Shown here one piece after another: positions 51,751 to 61,119 of a DNA stretch of 64,000 bases. This DNA is from Oscillospiraceae bacterium. GTDB lineage: Bacteria > Bacillota > Clostridia > Saccharofermentanales > Saccharofermentanaceae. How positions within the stretch are numbered: the first letter of the stretch is position 1; every line of letters begins with the position of its first letter. Position numbers and translations under genes: made by a program. The stretch covers positions 55,237 through 119,236 of the forward strand of contig CACZGS010000013.1 of the NCBI GenBank assembly GCA_902780785.1, read 5' to 3'. Under the pieces are notes generated by a model. That model was not told the DNA's origin. It did no database searches and was given only the letters and a program-made list of their open reading frames with translations.

Positions 51751-54700
51751 TTACTTGATGTCTGCGTGGTAATCCTGGAGAGCCTTAACCTCAAACTGAC
51801 GCTCCTTGGCAGCCTTGATGCCTTCTGCGCAAGCCTTTGCGGCAGCCATTGTCGTGATGTAAGGAACATGCTGGCGGATCGCATCCTTACGGATGTAGGA
51901 GTCATCGTGTGAGGATGTCTTGCCTGCAGGTGTGTTGATGACAAGATCGATGTCACGGTTGAGGATCATGTCGCCGATGTTAGGTCTGCCCTCGTAGAGT
52001 TTCTTGACCTTCTCAGCCTTGATTCCGGAATTGCTGATCATGTCATATGTGCCGCCTGTAGCGTAGATCTTGAAGCCGAGATCAGAGAACATCTGTGCTA
52101 CTTCGATGAGGTCTACCTTATCGAGATCGGAAACAGAAAGGAGAACGCTGCCTTCTAACGGGAGCTCTGTCTTTGTTGCTTCCTGAGCCTTGAAGCTTGC
52201 TTCGCCGAAGTGTGTGGCAAGTCCCAAGACCTCACCTGTGGATCTCATCTCAGGTCCGAGTACAGGGTCAACTTCCTGGAACATATTGAACGGGAATACT
52301 GCTTCCTTTACTCCGTAGTGAGGGATTACCTTGTCGTGGAGTTCCGGTACGGGTGACGGTCTGCCTGTGAGGCTGCTCGTCATGATGTCCGTAGCGATCT
52401 TGACCATGTTGGTGCCTGTAACCTTGGATACGAGCGGTACGGTTCTGGATGCACGGGGGTTAGCCTCGAGCACGAATACTACACCGTCTTCGATCGCATA
52501 CTGCATGTTCATGAGACCTACAACGTGCATCTCAACAGCGATCTTCCTTGTATATTCCTTAATGGTCTCAACGATCTCAGGTGAGAGATTCTTTGAAGGA
52601 AGGATGCATGCGGAGTCGCCGGAGTGGATTCCTGCAAGCTCGATGTGCTCCATGACTGCAGGAACGTAGCAGTTTGTGCCGTCAGAGATAGCATCTGCCT
52701 CGCACTCTGTTGCGTGGTGCAGGAAACGGTCGATGAGGATCGGTCTGTCAGGTGTAACGCCGACAGCTGCATTCATGTAGACTCTCATCATCTCGTCGTC
52801 ATGAACGACTTCCATTCCTCTTCCGCCGAGAACGTAGGAAGGACGTACCATTACAGGGTAGCCGATCTTGTTTGCGATGGAGATAGCTTCATCAGCATTG
52901 ACAGCCATGCCTGCTTCAGGCATCGGGATGCCGAGGCGGTTCATCATTGCACGGAAGTGGTCTCTGTCCTCAGCGAGGTCGATAGTCTCAGGTGTTGTAC
53001 CCAGGATGTTTACGCCGTTAGCCTTAAGAGAAGCTGCAAGGTTCAGAGGTGTCTGTCCGCCGAACTGAGCGATAACGCCGATCGGCTTTTCCTTCTCGTG
53101 GATTGCGAGAACGTCTTCCAGTGTCAAAGGCTCGAAATAGAGCTTGTCGGAAGTATCGTAGTCTGTTGAAACTGTCTCAGGGTTGCAGTTAACGATGATA
53201 GACTCGAAGCCGAGCTTCTTGAGAGCCAATGCAGCGTGAACGCAGCAGTAGTCGAACTCAATTCCCTGACCGATCCTGTTAGGACCGCCGCCTAAGATCA
53301 TGATCTTCTTGTTGTTGGAAGAAGGTGACTTATCCTCAGCGAGGTGATATGTGGAATAGTAATAAGCTGCATCCTGTGTGCCTGATACGTGAACGCCTTC
53401 CCAAGCTTCCTTGATGCCGTATTCATAACGTGCACGGCGGATAAGATCTTCGGAAACGCTAAGGAGCTGTGAGAGATATTTATCGGAGAAGCCGTCGAGC
53501 TTAGCCTGGCGGAGAACGGGCTCATCGGGGATCCTGCCTGCACCCTTAAGGAGTGCTTCCTCTTCCTCAACGAGTTCCTTCATCTGTTCGATGAACCAGT
53601 GCTTGATCTTTGTGAGCTCATAGAGTTCATCGACTGTGGCGCCTTTTCGAAGTGCCTCATACATGATGAACTGACGCTCGGAAGAAGGCTGTGTGAGCTT
53701 TAACATAAGCTCTTCCTTGGTAAGCTTGTTGAAATCCTTTGCAAAACCAAGACCGTATCTGTCCTTCTCCAAAGATCTGATAGCCTTCTGGAAAGCTTCC
53801 TTATATGTCTTACCGATGCTCATGACTTCGCCTACGGCTCTCATCTGTGTACCGAGCTTGTCCTGTGCGCCGTGGAACTTCTCGAATGCCCATCTTGCGA
53901 ACTTGATTACGACATAGTCGCCGTCCGGATAGTACTTATCGAGTGTGCCGTACTTGCCGCAGGGAATCTCATCAAGTGTGAGACCGCAAGCGAGCATTGC
54001 GGATACCAATGCGATCGGGAAACCAGTTGCCTTTGAAGCAAGCGCGGAAGATCTTGATGTTCTCGGGTTGATCTCGATTACAACGATCCTTCCTGTCTTG
54101 GGATCATGAGCGAACTGGCAGTTGCAGCCGCCGATAACTTCGATGGCCTTAACGATCCTGTATGAATAATCCTGAAGGATATCCTGAACATCCTGTGAGA
54201 TAGTGAGCATCGGCGCGGAGCAGAAAGAGTCACCTGTGTGAACGCCGATAGGGTCGATATTCTCGATGAAGCAGACTGTGATTACGTTGTTCTTAGCGTC
54301 TCTTACAACTTCGAGCTCGAGTTCTTCCCATCCGCTGATGGACTCTTCTACGAGTACCTGGTGGATCATGGAGGCTGCAAGACCTCTCTCAACGACTGTC
54401 TTGAGTTCATCGATGTTGTAAACGAGGCCGCCGCCTGCGCCGCCCATTGTGTAAGCAGGTCTGATAACTACAGGGTAGCCGAGATCTTCTGCGATCTTAA
54501 CGGCTTCGTCAACTGAATATGCTTCGTGGGATCTGGGCATCTCGATTCCCAAGGAAGTCATTGTCTCCTTGAATTCGATTCTGTCCTCACCTCTCTCGAT
54601 GGCATCGACCTGAACGCCGATTACCTGTACGCCGTACTTTTCGAGGATTCCTGCCTTGGCAAGCTCGGAACAGAGGTTAAGGCCTGACTGTCCGCCTAAG

Positions 54701-54966
54701 TTAGGAAGAAGCGCATCAGGACGCTCTTTTGCAATGATCTGCTCAAGTCTCTTAACGTTGAGCGGTTCGATGTAGGTTCTGTCAGCTACATCAGGGTCTG
54801 TCATGATGGTCGCAGGATTGGAATTGACCAGAACGATCTCATAACCGAGCTTTCTCAAAGCCTTACAAGCCTGGGTTCCGGAATAGTCGAACTCGCAAGC
54901 CTGACCGATGATGATAGGACCTGAACCGATGATGAGGATCTTGTTGATGTCGTCTCTCTTTGGCAT
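51751..54966 (-). CDS. carB: Carbamoyl-phosphate synthase large subunit
   Basis: 1071 residues, typical length. Two ATP-grasp halves (first about 1-400, second about 550-930), an oligomerisation region and a C-terminal MGS-type allosteric domain (DLVINTPAGKTS, with IYATGGTYDMI). IIGSGPIIIGQACEFDYSGT and LGGGPNRIGQGIEFDYCCVH head each half. Makes carbamoyl phosphate for pyrimidine and arginine synthesis. The small subunit carA is not adjacent. The start at 54966 has AAGGGGG ten bases upstream; a longer frame upstream is not supported. Confidence 0.97.
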   Translation of the reverse strand: MPKRDDINKILIIGSGPIIIGQACEFDYSGTQACKALRKLGYEIVLVNSNPATIMTDPDVADRTYIEPLNVKRLEQIIAKERPDALLPNLGGQSGLNLCSELAKAGILEKYGVQVIGVQVDAIERGEDRIEFKETMTSLGIEMPRSHEAYSVDEAVKIAEDLGYPVVIRPAYTMGGAGGGLVYNIDELKTVVERGLAASMIHQVLVEESISGWEELELEVVRDAKNNVITVCFIENIDPIGVHTGDSFCSAPMLTISQDVQDILQDYSYRIVKAIEVIGGCNCQFAHDPKTGRIVVIEINPRTSRSSALASKATGFPIALVSAMLACGLTLDEIPCGKYGTLDKYYPDGDYVVIKFARWAFEKFHGAQDKLGTQMRAVGEVMSIGKTYKEAFQKAIRSLEKDRYGLGFAKDFNKLTKEELMLKLTQPSSERQFIMYEALRKGATVDELYELTKIKHWFIEQMKELVEEEEALLKGAGRIPDEPVLRQAKLDGFSDKYLSQLLSVSEDLIRRARYEYGIKEAWEGVHVSGTQDAAYYYSTYHLAEDKSPSSNNKKIMILGGGPNRIGQGIEFDYCCVHAALALKKLGFESIIVNCNPETVSTDYDTSDKLYFEPLTLEDVLAIHEKEKPIGVIAQFGGQTPLNLAASLKANGVNILGTTPETIDLAEDRDHFRAMMNRLGIPMPEAGMAVNADEAISIANKIGYPVMVRPSYVLGGRGMEVVHDDEMMRVYMNAAVGVTPDRPILIDRFLHHATECEADAISDGTNCYVPAVMEHIELAGIHSGDSACILPSKNLSPEIVETIKEYTRKIAVEMHVVGLMNMQYAIEDGVVFVLEANPRASRTVPLVSKVTGTNMVKIATDIMTSSLTGRPSPVPELHDKVIPHYGVKEAVFPFNMFQEVDPVLGPEMRSTGEVLGLATHFGEASFKAQEATKTELPLEGSVLLSVSDLDKVDLIEVAQMFSDLGFKIYATGGTYDMISNSGIKAEKVKKLYEGRPNIGDMILNRDIDLVINTPAGKTSSHDDSYIRKDAIRQHVPYITTMAAAKACAEGIKAAKERQFEVKALQDYHADIK

Positions 54967-55068
54967 ATTCTTACGCCCCCTTAAATATATAAGAAAAATT
55001 ACTAGACAGAATTCTAACATAGTTTGTCCTGACTTTGCACAGTAAAAATTATGGATTAAAATACTTCC

Positions 55069-55716
55069 ATGAAAAATGTAATAAAGACTGACGGTCACAA
55101 CTTTTCGAAGCGCGCGAAAACCTCATTTCCGGGGCATTTTCCGCGTCTAATTCCTACCGTTGCACTATGCTTTACACTTGCCGCGGTATCCCTTACGGGG
55201 TGCTTTGAGCCGCAGGTCCAGCAGACAGTCTACAAAGAGACCTCCGACACCATTGCTTCCGTATACTCGGAGAACGACGTCGGCGGCACGGGTCTCCCCT
55301 TCGGCGTCACGCTTCAGGTCGATCCCGAAGTACTCGTCCCCTGTGAACTCGAGAGAGTCGTAGACGGCGATACGATCATAGTCCATGACCCTGACAACAA
55401 AAGGTTAAGAGTCCGCCTTACAGGCATCAACGCTCCAGAATCCGTGCTTGAGGACGAGAGCAAGAATACCGAAGAAGGCAGGGATGCTTCGAAGTTCTTA
55501 AAAGAGCTTCTGGCTGACGTTAAGACCGTCTATCTTGAATATGACGAAGGCAGATATGACCAGTACGACAGGACCCTGGCATATGTCTGGATCGACACCG
55601 GAACCACGTACATAATGGTCAACGAGATCATGCTCGCGACAGGTCATGCCAAGCCTGTCTATATCAAACCGAACTTAAGATACGCAGACACTTTCAGACT
55701 TTACGAGAACAGTTAA
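55069..55716 (+). CDS. Secreted thermonuclease-like (SNase) lipoprotein
   Basis: 215 residues. A signal with lipobox SLTGC (Cys about 45), then an OB-fold nuclease: VDGDTIIVHDPDNKRLRVRL, GINAPES, DQYDRTLAYVW and AKPVYIKPN. The catalytic Arg and Asp positions of staphylococcal nuclease are present (DGDT; RVRL; DRTLAYV). A likely extracellular nuclease. A TTTGCA-17-TAAAAT promoter ends only ten bases before the ATG and no ribosome site is visible, so the mRNA may be nearly leaderless, or the start is later. The next gene follows after one base. Confidence 0.88.
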   Translation: MKNVIKTDGHNFSKRAKTSFPGHFPRLIPTVALCFTLAAVSLTGCFEPQVQQTVYKETSDTIASVYSENDVGGTGLPFGVTLQVDPEVLVPCELERVVDGDTIIVHDPDNKRLRVRLTGINAPESVLEDESKNTEEGRDASKFLKELLADVKTVYLEYDEGRYDQYDRTLAYVWIDTGTTYIMVNEIMLATGHAKPVYIKPNLRYADTFRLYENS

Positions 55717-55717
55717 C

Positions 55718-56830
55718 ATGGGCAAGAAGGCAACAATCGCAAGCACGGATATCACATCCGAGAAAACCCTTCACCTCAAAGCGATCGCTTTGCTCCTTTT
55801 GATGTGGCACCACCTCTTCGGTGTTGAATATCTGTCTGGATGGTCAGCGATAATTCCCGGTACGGAAGGCGCATCTTACGTAATCGGCGCTTCAGGCAAG
55901 ATATGCCTTGCAATGTTCCTGTTCTGTTCCGGTTACGGACTTTACAAGTCATACATAAGCAAGGAATCCACAGATAAGACATATATCCTCAAAAGGCTCG
56001 CCAAGACACTCATTCCCTACTGGCTGGTCATGATCATCGCGATCGGCTACCTGATCTATGCCGGCAAGTTCGAACCGAAGTATATCTTCGTCAATCTCTT
56101 TGCACTTTTACACTCATCTGACATCTTATATGTAACCTTCTCATGGTTCATAAAACTCTATGTTCTTTTGCTCCTTGTACTGCCCCTGATAAGGCTCATT
56201 GAGCGCAAGTGGAAGAAGAATGCAATAATCGACCTCCTGATTTATAATGCGGTGCCGTTTACTGCAGCTCTTTTACTCGGAAGATTCCTGCACGAGGAAT
56301 CCTACGAGAGCATTCCGTCATTTATTGTCAGCACCATAGTGTTCCTGCTTGCATGGTTCCCTCTCTTTGCGATCGGTATGCTTTTCGCAAAATACAACAC
56401 ATACAAAAAGGTTCGCGGATTTGCAGACAAGTTCCCGAGCTATCTCGTGATAATACTGTCGGTTCTCATCATCGGAAACATGTTCTATCTGAGGTTCATC
56501 GTAAACACGTTCTTCGGCGATTCGATCCTTTATCACTGCTGCATGGCTGACGTGATCTTCGAACCCATATTCGTGTGTGCTTTCCTGCTCCTGATGGACA
56601 ACATGAGATACAAGAGCAGATACGTGCTGCCGTTCATCGGAAAGAATTCCGTATTCTACTGGCTCTTAAGCGGCATGTTCTTCAAGAATACTATCGAATT
56701 GTCGTTCCTCATCACCTGGCCTAAGATAACCATCCTGATCTTCATCTGGACGATGGTGCTTCTTACGCCGTTCGTGTTTGCCTTATCGTGGATATCGGGC
56801 AAGCTTATAAAACTCATCTGCAAAAAATAA
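55718..56830 (+). CDS. Acyltransferase-3 family membrane protein
   Basis: 370 residues, about ten helices. The motif KAIALLLLMWHHLFG in helix 1 (family His at position 3 of HHLF) and CLAMFLFCSGYGLYKSY match acyltransferase-3 (OafB/NodX-like) proteins that O-acetylate sugars in the membrane. Acceptor unknown. It is co-transcribed with the nuclease gene (one base between). Confidence 0.85.
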   Translation: MGKKATIASTDITSEKTLHLKAIALLLLMWHHLFGVEYLSGWSAIIPGTEGASYVIGASGKICLAMFLFCSGYGLYKSYISKESTDKTYILKRLAKTLIPYWLVMIIAIGYLIYAGKFEPKYIFVNLFALLHSSDILYVTFSWFIKLYVLLLLVLPLIRLIERKWKKNAIIDLLIYNAVPFTAALLLGRFLHEESYESIPSFIVSTIVFLLAWFPLFAIGMLFAKYNTYKKVRGFADKFPSYLVIILSVLIIGNMFYLRFIVNTFFGDSILYHCCMADVIFEPIFVCAFLLLMDNMRYKSRYVLPFIGKNSVFYWLLSGMFFKNTIELSFLITWPKITILIFIWTMVLLTPFVFALSWISGKLIKLICKK

Positions 56831-56856
56831 ACGGATTGCTTTGGAACAGTCCGTTT
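56829..56856. terminator. Probable bidirectional terminator
   Basis: AAACGGA and TCCGTTT pair around 14 bases and are followed by TGTTT. It lies between the convergent acyltransferase and TPM-like genes. The stem is short. Confidence 0.5.
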
Positions 56857-56869
56857 TGTTTGATCTGGA

Positions 56870-58207
56870 TCACTCGAATCCCTGCTTCTTCATCCGCTTA
56901 TAATCTTCATCGTCATTCTCGATATTGCTCTGAGGATTACTGAAATACTGCGGATCGAACTGCGGCTGCTCCTGCGCGGGAACAGGCTGCGGCTGAGACG
57001 TTGTATCAACAGGCTTGGATACAGCAGAAGGCGTATCTTCCGTATTCTTCTTTGCCTTCGCAAAAGCTACGATCATCTTTATTATCGTGACCGCAATTAT
57101 AGCGGTCCAGAAGATGCCGAATAATATCATGAAAATACCTGTGGAACGGTCCGCGTTAGAGACCATTCCGATACCTGCACCGATCAAAGATATACCTATT
57201 ACGGCGAACGGGATCGTAATTGCCAGAGTAAGGATCTTTGCACCCTTCGGAACAGGGCCGCCTTTTGACAGATCATAGCTGACATATTTGGAATGGTAGT
57301 TTCCCGTAGAAGGCTGCTGCGGTTCGACATCCAGAGGAACTTCATCATACTCAACATCCTTATCTCTCCTGTAAGACCTTATGCTGAGGAAAAGCATCAA
57401 TCCCAAAAATCCTGCAATGATCACGAGCGGAAAAAAAGCTCCCATTACACTCGCAAACCAGCCGCGAGTACCCGGCTTAAGCGTATTCTCAGCCTTTTTG
57501 TATGCAAACTTGAAGGCTTCGTCAAAAGCCACTCCGGTATCTTCACCACTCTCAAGACCATCCTGAACTTTGTCAGCAAATTTCAGGAAATAATTCTCAG
57601 TGATGATCGGATCCGTATCATTGCCCTGGGTCGCTTCCCACTTGAAATGAGGAACATAATCAGGGTCTTCCTGCATGAATTCAAGATCAGACACCGGAAT
57701 GCTGTATACGATAACGAAATGAGCCTCATCCTTGAAATTGGACGTGTACATGTAATAGGAATACGACTCCAGATCTTCGTAATCGCTCTTCCACTCCTCA
57801 TGATAGGTCGTATAGATAACAGGACAGATACCGGTAAGCTCCTGATACTCGCAAAGAGTCCCGGTCAGTGCATCATCATCCGCGATGACATCTATGGAAT
57901 CATGAACGGCGGGTGTATCAAGATAGTGTGTCTTCAGTTTTCCGGGCAGATTACCGAGAACAGCCATGCCCGTGCCGCCCAAAAAGATGGCAGAGAAAAT
58001 GGACATGAAGATGACAGACCCTAGGCCTGCTTTCTGCGGCTTGGACGAAGCATAAATATACTCGTCCCTGCCGGTACTTATATGGTGTTTCCTGTAACGA
58101 CTTGCACCTGCAAAGTAATGCGTCGAAATGTGCGGGCCGCTTGAGCCGCCGTGTGAACCTCCGTGCGATCCGCCTCCATGCGAACCACCGCCTGATGAAT
58201 GTGGCAT
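56870..58207 (-). CDS. Membrane protein with TPM-like extracellular domain and His/Gly-rich N-terminus
   Basis: 445 residues. The N-terminus is a Gly/Ser/His repeat (GSHGGGSHGGSHGG) that could bind a metal. Helix 1 (about 65-85) is followed by a soluble domain (about 95-235) resembling TPM (TLP18.3/Psb32/MOLO-1) domains of YgcG-like proteins. Then come three helices and a Pro/Gln-rich cytoplasmic tail ending KRMKKQGFE. Function unknown. The 21-base gap to the cupin gene upstream suggests co-transcription. Confidence 0.65.
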   Translation of the reverse strand: MPHSSGGGSHGGGSHGGSHGGSSGPHISTHYFAGASRYRKHHISTGRDEYIYASSKPQKAGLGSVIFMSIFSAIFLGGTGMAVLGNLPGKLKTHYLDTPAVHDSIDVIADDDALTGTLCEYQELTGICPVIYTTYHEEWKSDYEDLESYSYYMYTSNFKDEAHFVIVYSIPVSDLEFMQEDPDYVPHFKWEATQGNDTDPIITENYFLKFADKVQDGLESGEDTGVAFDEAFKFAYKKAENTLKPGTRGWFASVMGAFFPLVIIAGFLGLMLFLSIRSYRRDKDVEYDEVPLDVEPQQPSTGNYHSKYVSYDLSKGGPVPKGAKILTLAITIPFAVIGISLIGAGIGMVSNADRSTGIFMILFGIFWTAIIAVTIIKMIVAFAKAKKNTEDTPSAVSKPVDTTSQPQPVPAQEQPQFDPQYFSNPQSNIENDDEDYKRMKKQGFE

Positions 58208-58228
58208 ATCTATCCCTCCCTTATTCCC

Positions 58229-58558
58229 TTACTGTTTGGGTACCACTGCGTAAAAAACCAGATCTTCGCTTCCGTTGTTAATAAGCGAATGAGAATGTCC
58301 CTCAGGACAATAATGAACGGTGCCGGGCTTAACCGGCTCTTCCGTGTCATCGTAAAGGACCTTGCCCTCGCCTTCTACGATGAATATCATCTCGCAGTTT
58401 CCTTCATGCTTGTGATATCCGATCGAAGAACCGGGTTCGAGCTTGCCGTGCATCATCTTATTGATGCCGTCAGTAAAAGCCTTGTTGTAAAATGTGCCTT
58501 CTCCGCCCTTAAAAGCAGGATTGGCTGTCCATTCCATACTGTTGTAATCAGCTGTCAT
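58229..58558 (-). CDS. Small cupin protein
   Basis: 109 residues forming one cupin: GSSIGYHKHEGNCEMIFIVEGEG and HYCPEGHSHSLINNG hold the metal ligand His/Glu pattern HxH(x)nE and a later H. No enzymatic assignment; possibly an oxidoreductase-type or sensor cupin. The start at 58558 has GGAGG upstream. A perfect palindrome (GTGTAACATTGTTACAC, 58589-58605) sits in the promoter region and may be an operator. Confidence 0.88.
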   Translation of the reverse strand: MTADYNSMEWTANPAFKGGEGTFYNKAFTDGINKMMHGKLEPGSSIGYHKHEGNCEMIFIVEGEGKVLYDDTEEPVKPGTVHYCPEGHSHSLINNGSEDLVFYAVVPKQ

Positions 58559-58588
58559 ATTATCCTCCGAAAAGCTTATATTTATTGA

Positions 58589-58605
58589 GTGTAACATTGT
58601 TACAC
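58589..58605. promoter_or_regulatory. 17-base palindrome upstream of the cupin gene
   Basis: GTGTAACATTGTTACAC is a near-perfect dyad 31 bases upstream of the ATG. The same 17 bases occur in reverse complement in the GH3 terminator (37896-37912). Operator function is inferred from promoter position. Confidence 0.5.
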
Positions 58606-58630
58606 GGGAGATTTTTACCTCATTTTGCCC

Positions 58631-59467
58631 TTATCCGAACGTCTCCAAAGCCTCATCGATGTTGATGTCAGAATATTCGACCTCACAAGAGAAGACTCTG
58701 GCTACATCAGCAAGACCGCATCCCTTTACGACAAGGTCAGCCAGGAGATATGAAGCTTCCGCCGCGAACCTGCCCGCACCCTTGTAGCGATACAGCAGAT
58801 AAGCTGCGAAATTTGCAAATGCCTTCTCATTATCCGAGATCACTTTATCGGCGTCTTCTTCTGCTACAGGATCGTTAATGATCTTCTCCAAGAGCTTGCT
58901 CCACTTAGGATCCATTACTTCCATCTCGTCGAAGATCTCTGCACGGAGCTTGGAATTTGCCCTTCTGCCGCCGCTTATATCTGAAAGCCTTTCTGTAATT
59001 GGCTTTGATGCATCGAAAACAGCTTTCACATAATCCGGGAGTTCCATTTTCGAGCCCTCATCAGATACAAGCTCAAAAGGCGAATCTGCTTCCAGAACAA
59101 GCCTGCATGCCTCTTCGCAGACAAGTCCGATGCCTGCTTCGATATGGTCATCAAAAGAGTTATAGAATCTGGGGTGCTCTTTGCAGATGTCGCAAAGATA
59201 ATCCTCGCCGTGCTTTATGATCATCTCGCAGAGATTGTCGTCCCTTAAGTAAGGGCATCTTCCGTCTTCTCTCATGACAAAACATCCGTCAGAGATCTTG
59301 CTTGAGACCTCCGGATCGCCGCTGAAACGCTTAAGCGATTCCTCATCAATTCCGATGACCCAGCCGGCGCAGCATGTATGAAGGCAGTTTCCGGCCTTGC
59401 ATGTGAAGCTTTTGTAATAATTCGGCCAATAAATCGTCACGATAATAACACTTTCTTTTTTATGCAA
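58631..59467 (-). CDS. FliB-like lysine N-methylase family protein
   Basis: 278 residues with a Cys-rich N-terminus: FTCKAGNCLHTCCAGW, then CPYLRDDNLCEMI and CDICKEHPRFY, the FliB family's Cys pattern, probably an Fe-S site. FliB family proteins methylate flagellin lysines; no flagellar gene is nearby here. The start is uncertain: ATG 59467, or a GTG at 59440 or 59449 after GAAAG. The next gene is divergent and shares the region. Confidence 0.85.
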   Translation of the reverse strand: MHKKESVIIVTIYWPNYYKSFTCKAGNCLHTCCAGWVIGIDEESLKRFSGDPEVSSKISDGCFVMREDGRCPYLRDDNLCEMIIKHGEDYLCDICKEHPRFYNSFDDHIEAGIGLVCEEACRLVLEADSPFELVSDEGSKMELPDYVKAVFDASKPITERLSDISGGRRANSKLRAEIFDEMEVMDPKWSKLLEKIINDPVAEEDADKVISDNEKAFANFAAYLLYRYKGAGRFAAEASYLLADLVVKGCGLADVARVFSCEVEYSDINIDEALETFG

Positions 59468-59569
59468 ATATTTATACTTAAAATTGTAAGACTAAGAAAC
59501 TGTCCGCGTTTATTATACAAAACCAAACGCGAAAAGAGAAAGAATCACTTAGTCGAAAGGGTGACACAG

Positions 59570-60910
59570 ATGGGCGCCTTCCGGGATAATGACATAAATA
59601 GGAATGCAGATTCGAATAACCAGAGACCGGGCAATGCGGATTCAATAAACGCTGCGCCTGAGTTTAACAACGCAGATAATTCAGTAAACAAAGGCGGAAA
59701 GGGGTTTGTATATCCCGGTTCCTCTGATTTTGATACTCAGGGCGGCGGCTCTGACGACTTCGAATACGGAGATGCATCAGTAGCAGGCGAATATGAGGTC
59801 AAGGAATCAGCTGTCTTCAGTTTCGGTGACGGCTCGGTGCCTGAGACCATTGGCGCTTATTACGGAAACGAGACACGCCAGGACAGATATGCAAAGGGTA
59901 CCTTCAACGAAGGATACGGTTACGAGACAGTTCCTGAAGTTGATTATTCACAAGTTGAGAACGAGCAGATCACAGCAGAGTTTAATCCGGAACAGCCCGT
60001 ACAGGAACCTCAGAACCAGAATGTCCAATACGAGAATATGCCGGAGTACAACAGCGCTCCGCAGGGATACGATCACGAGACAGATGATTCAGACTATTAC
60101 GGCTATCACGAATCACAGGCAGATGAACTTGATTCGGTAAGATCTGCCTCCACGGATGATGAAGAACCGTATAAATACGATACCGATGAAGATCCTAATA
60201 TCGCCGGATTCGGCATGCCTTTTATTGACGATCAGGACGAAGAGAACATGTCTTCCCTGCCCGCTAACAGGATCCCGAGCGGCAAGTTAACGCTGAGCAT
60301 AGCAGTAGGCGCCATTGCCATTGCAGGCATTATAGGTATCTTCTGCTTTGCTTTCTTCTGCGACCGCAGGAAAACTAACGAGAATACAGGAACAGGATAT
60401 GAAGTTCCGACAACCAAGGAAGAGGTCACGACTGCAGCAGAAACAACACCTGAAGCAACGGCTACACCGACTCCTGTTCCCACGGATACTCCAACACCCG
60501 AACCTACGGCAACACCCGTTCCGACAAACACTTCCACACCAAAACCGCAGACTCCGGTCTATTGGCCTGTTGCCAAGAAAGCAACACCCACTCCGACTAC
60601 TGCGCCCGTTGATGAAACAACAGGTGAAGGCGGCAGCGGAGAAGGCGGTTCAGGAGAAGGTGGTTCCGGTGAGGGCGGATCAGGAGAAGGCGGTTCCGGC
60701 GGCAGCGAAGGTGGCGGTACAGAAAGCGGCGGCACTGAAGGTGGCGGCGGAAGCGAAGGTAGCGGCGGCACTGAAGGTGGCGGCGGAAGCGAAGGTAGCG
60801 GTGGCTCAGAAGGCGGTGGCAGCTCCGAAGGCGGCTCCGGTTCCGGTGGCGGCAGCACAAGTACTCCTCCGGCTAATGAACCCGAACCTCAGGCAGAACC
60901 TAACCCCTGA
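59570..60910 (+). CDS. Single-helix surface protein with Gly/Ser/Glu repeat tail
   Basis: 446 residues. The N-terminal half is hydrophilic and Asn/Asp/Tyr-rich, with one membrane helix (about 245-265). The C-terminal part begins with a Thr/Pro-rich linker and continues with GEGGSGEGG-type tandem repeats (bases 60626-60860), then ends NEPEPQAEP. No signal peptide, so the N-terminal half is likely cytoplasmic and the repeats extracellular. Start at 59570 from AAAGGG eight bases upstream. Function unknown; it may anchor to or span the wall. Confidence 0.7.
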   Translation: MGAFRDNDINRNADSNNQRPGNADSINAAPEFNNADNSVNKGGKGFVYPGSSDFDTQGGGSDDFEYGDASVAGEYEVKESAVFSFGDGSVPETIGAYYGNETRQDRYAKGTFNEGYGYETVPEVDYSQVENEQITAEFNPEQPVQEPQNQNVQYENMPEYNSAPQGYDHETDDSDYYGYHESQADELDSVRSASTDDEEPYKYDTDEDPNIAGFGMPFIDDQDEENMSSLPANRIPSGKLTLSIAVGAIAIAGIIGIFCFAFFCDRRKTNENTGTGYEVPTTKEEVTTAAETTPEATATPTPVPTDTPTPEPTATPVPTNTSTPKPQTPVYWPVAKKATPTPTTAPVDETTGEGGSGEGGSGEGGSGEGGSGEGGSGGSEGGGTESGGTEGGGGSEGSGGTEGGGGSEGSGGSEGGGSSEGGSGSGGGSTSTPPANEPEPQAEPNP

Positions 60911-60939
60911 TCTGACCATTCCTATTCAGACCGGTTTAA

Positions 60940-60968
60940 TTTGATTTGCACAATCCCACGAGTATAAT
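60940..60968 (+). promoter_or_regulatory. Promoter of the structured RNA
   Basis: TTTGAT (60940-60945), 17 bases, TATAAT (60963-60968). The predicted start is about 60975-60976, the first base of the 13-base stem. Confidence 0.7.
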
Positions 60969-60975
60969 ATCGTTT

Positions 60976-61106
60976 AGCAGAAAGAGAACGCTTATGCGCC
61001 TGTGGCGGGTCCGGCACGAATCATTATAGGCTTCGCAGGCAGCCGATCCGTGTACGATCTTGTACATCCTATAATTTTATAGGATTTAATGATTTCTCTT
61101 TCTGCT
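60976..61106 (+). ncRNA. Candidate structured non-coding RNA, 131 nt
   Basis: The 5' 13 bases (AGCAGAAAGAGAA, 60976-60988) pair perfectly with the 3' 13 (61094-61106). Inside are a hairpin TCCTATAA/TTATAGGA (61067-61084), a TGTAC/GTACA hairpin (61051-61065) and GCCTG/CAGGC pairing (60998-61040). ATTATAGG (61023-61030) can instead pair with CCTATAAT (61068-61075), excluding the first hairpin. It starts at a promoter and has no open frame of note. The closed ends and internal bubble recall 6S RNA, but at 131 nt it is shorter than usual; identity unknown. Confidence 0.6.
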
Positions 61107-61119
61107 TATATTTTGCAAA

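Noticed and set aside
60976..61106. SRP (4.5S) RNA
   Set aside because: The conserved GGUCC-GGAA-GGAAGCAG domain IV element is absent; only a partial GGTCCGG is present.
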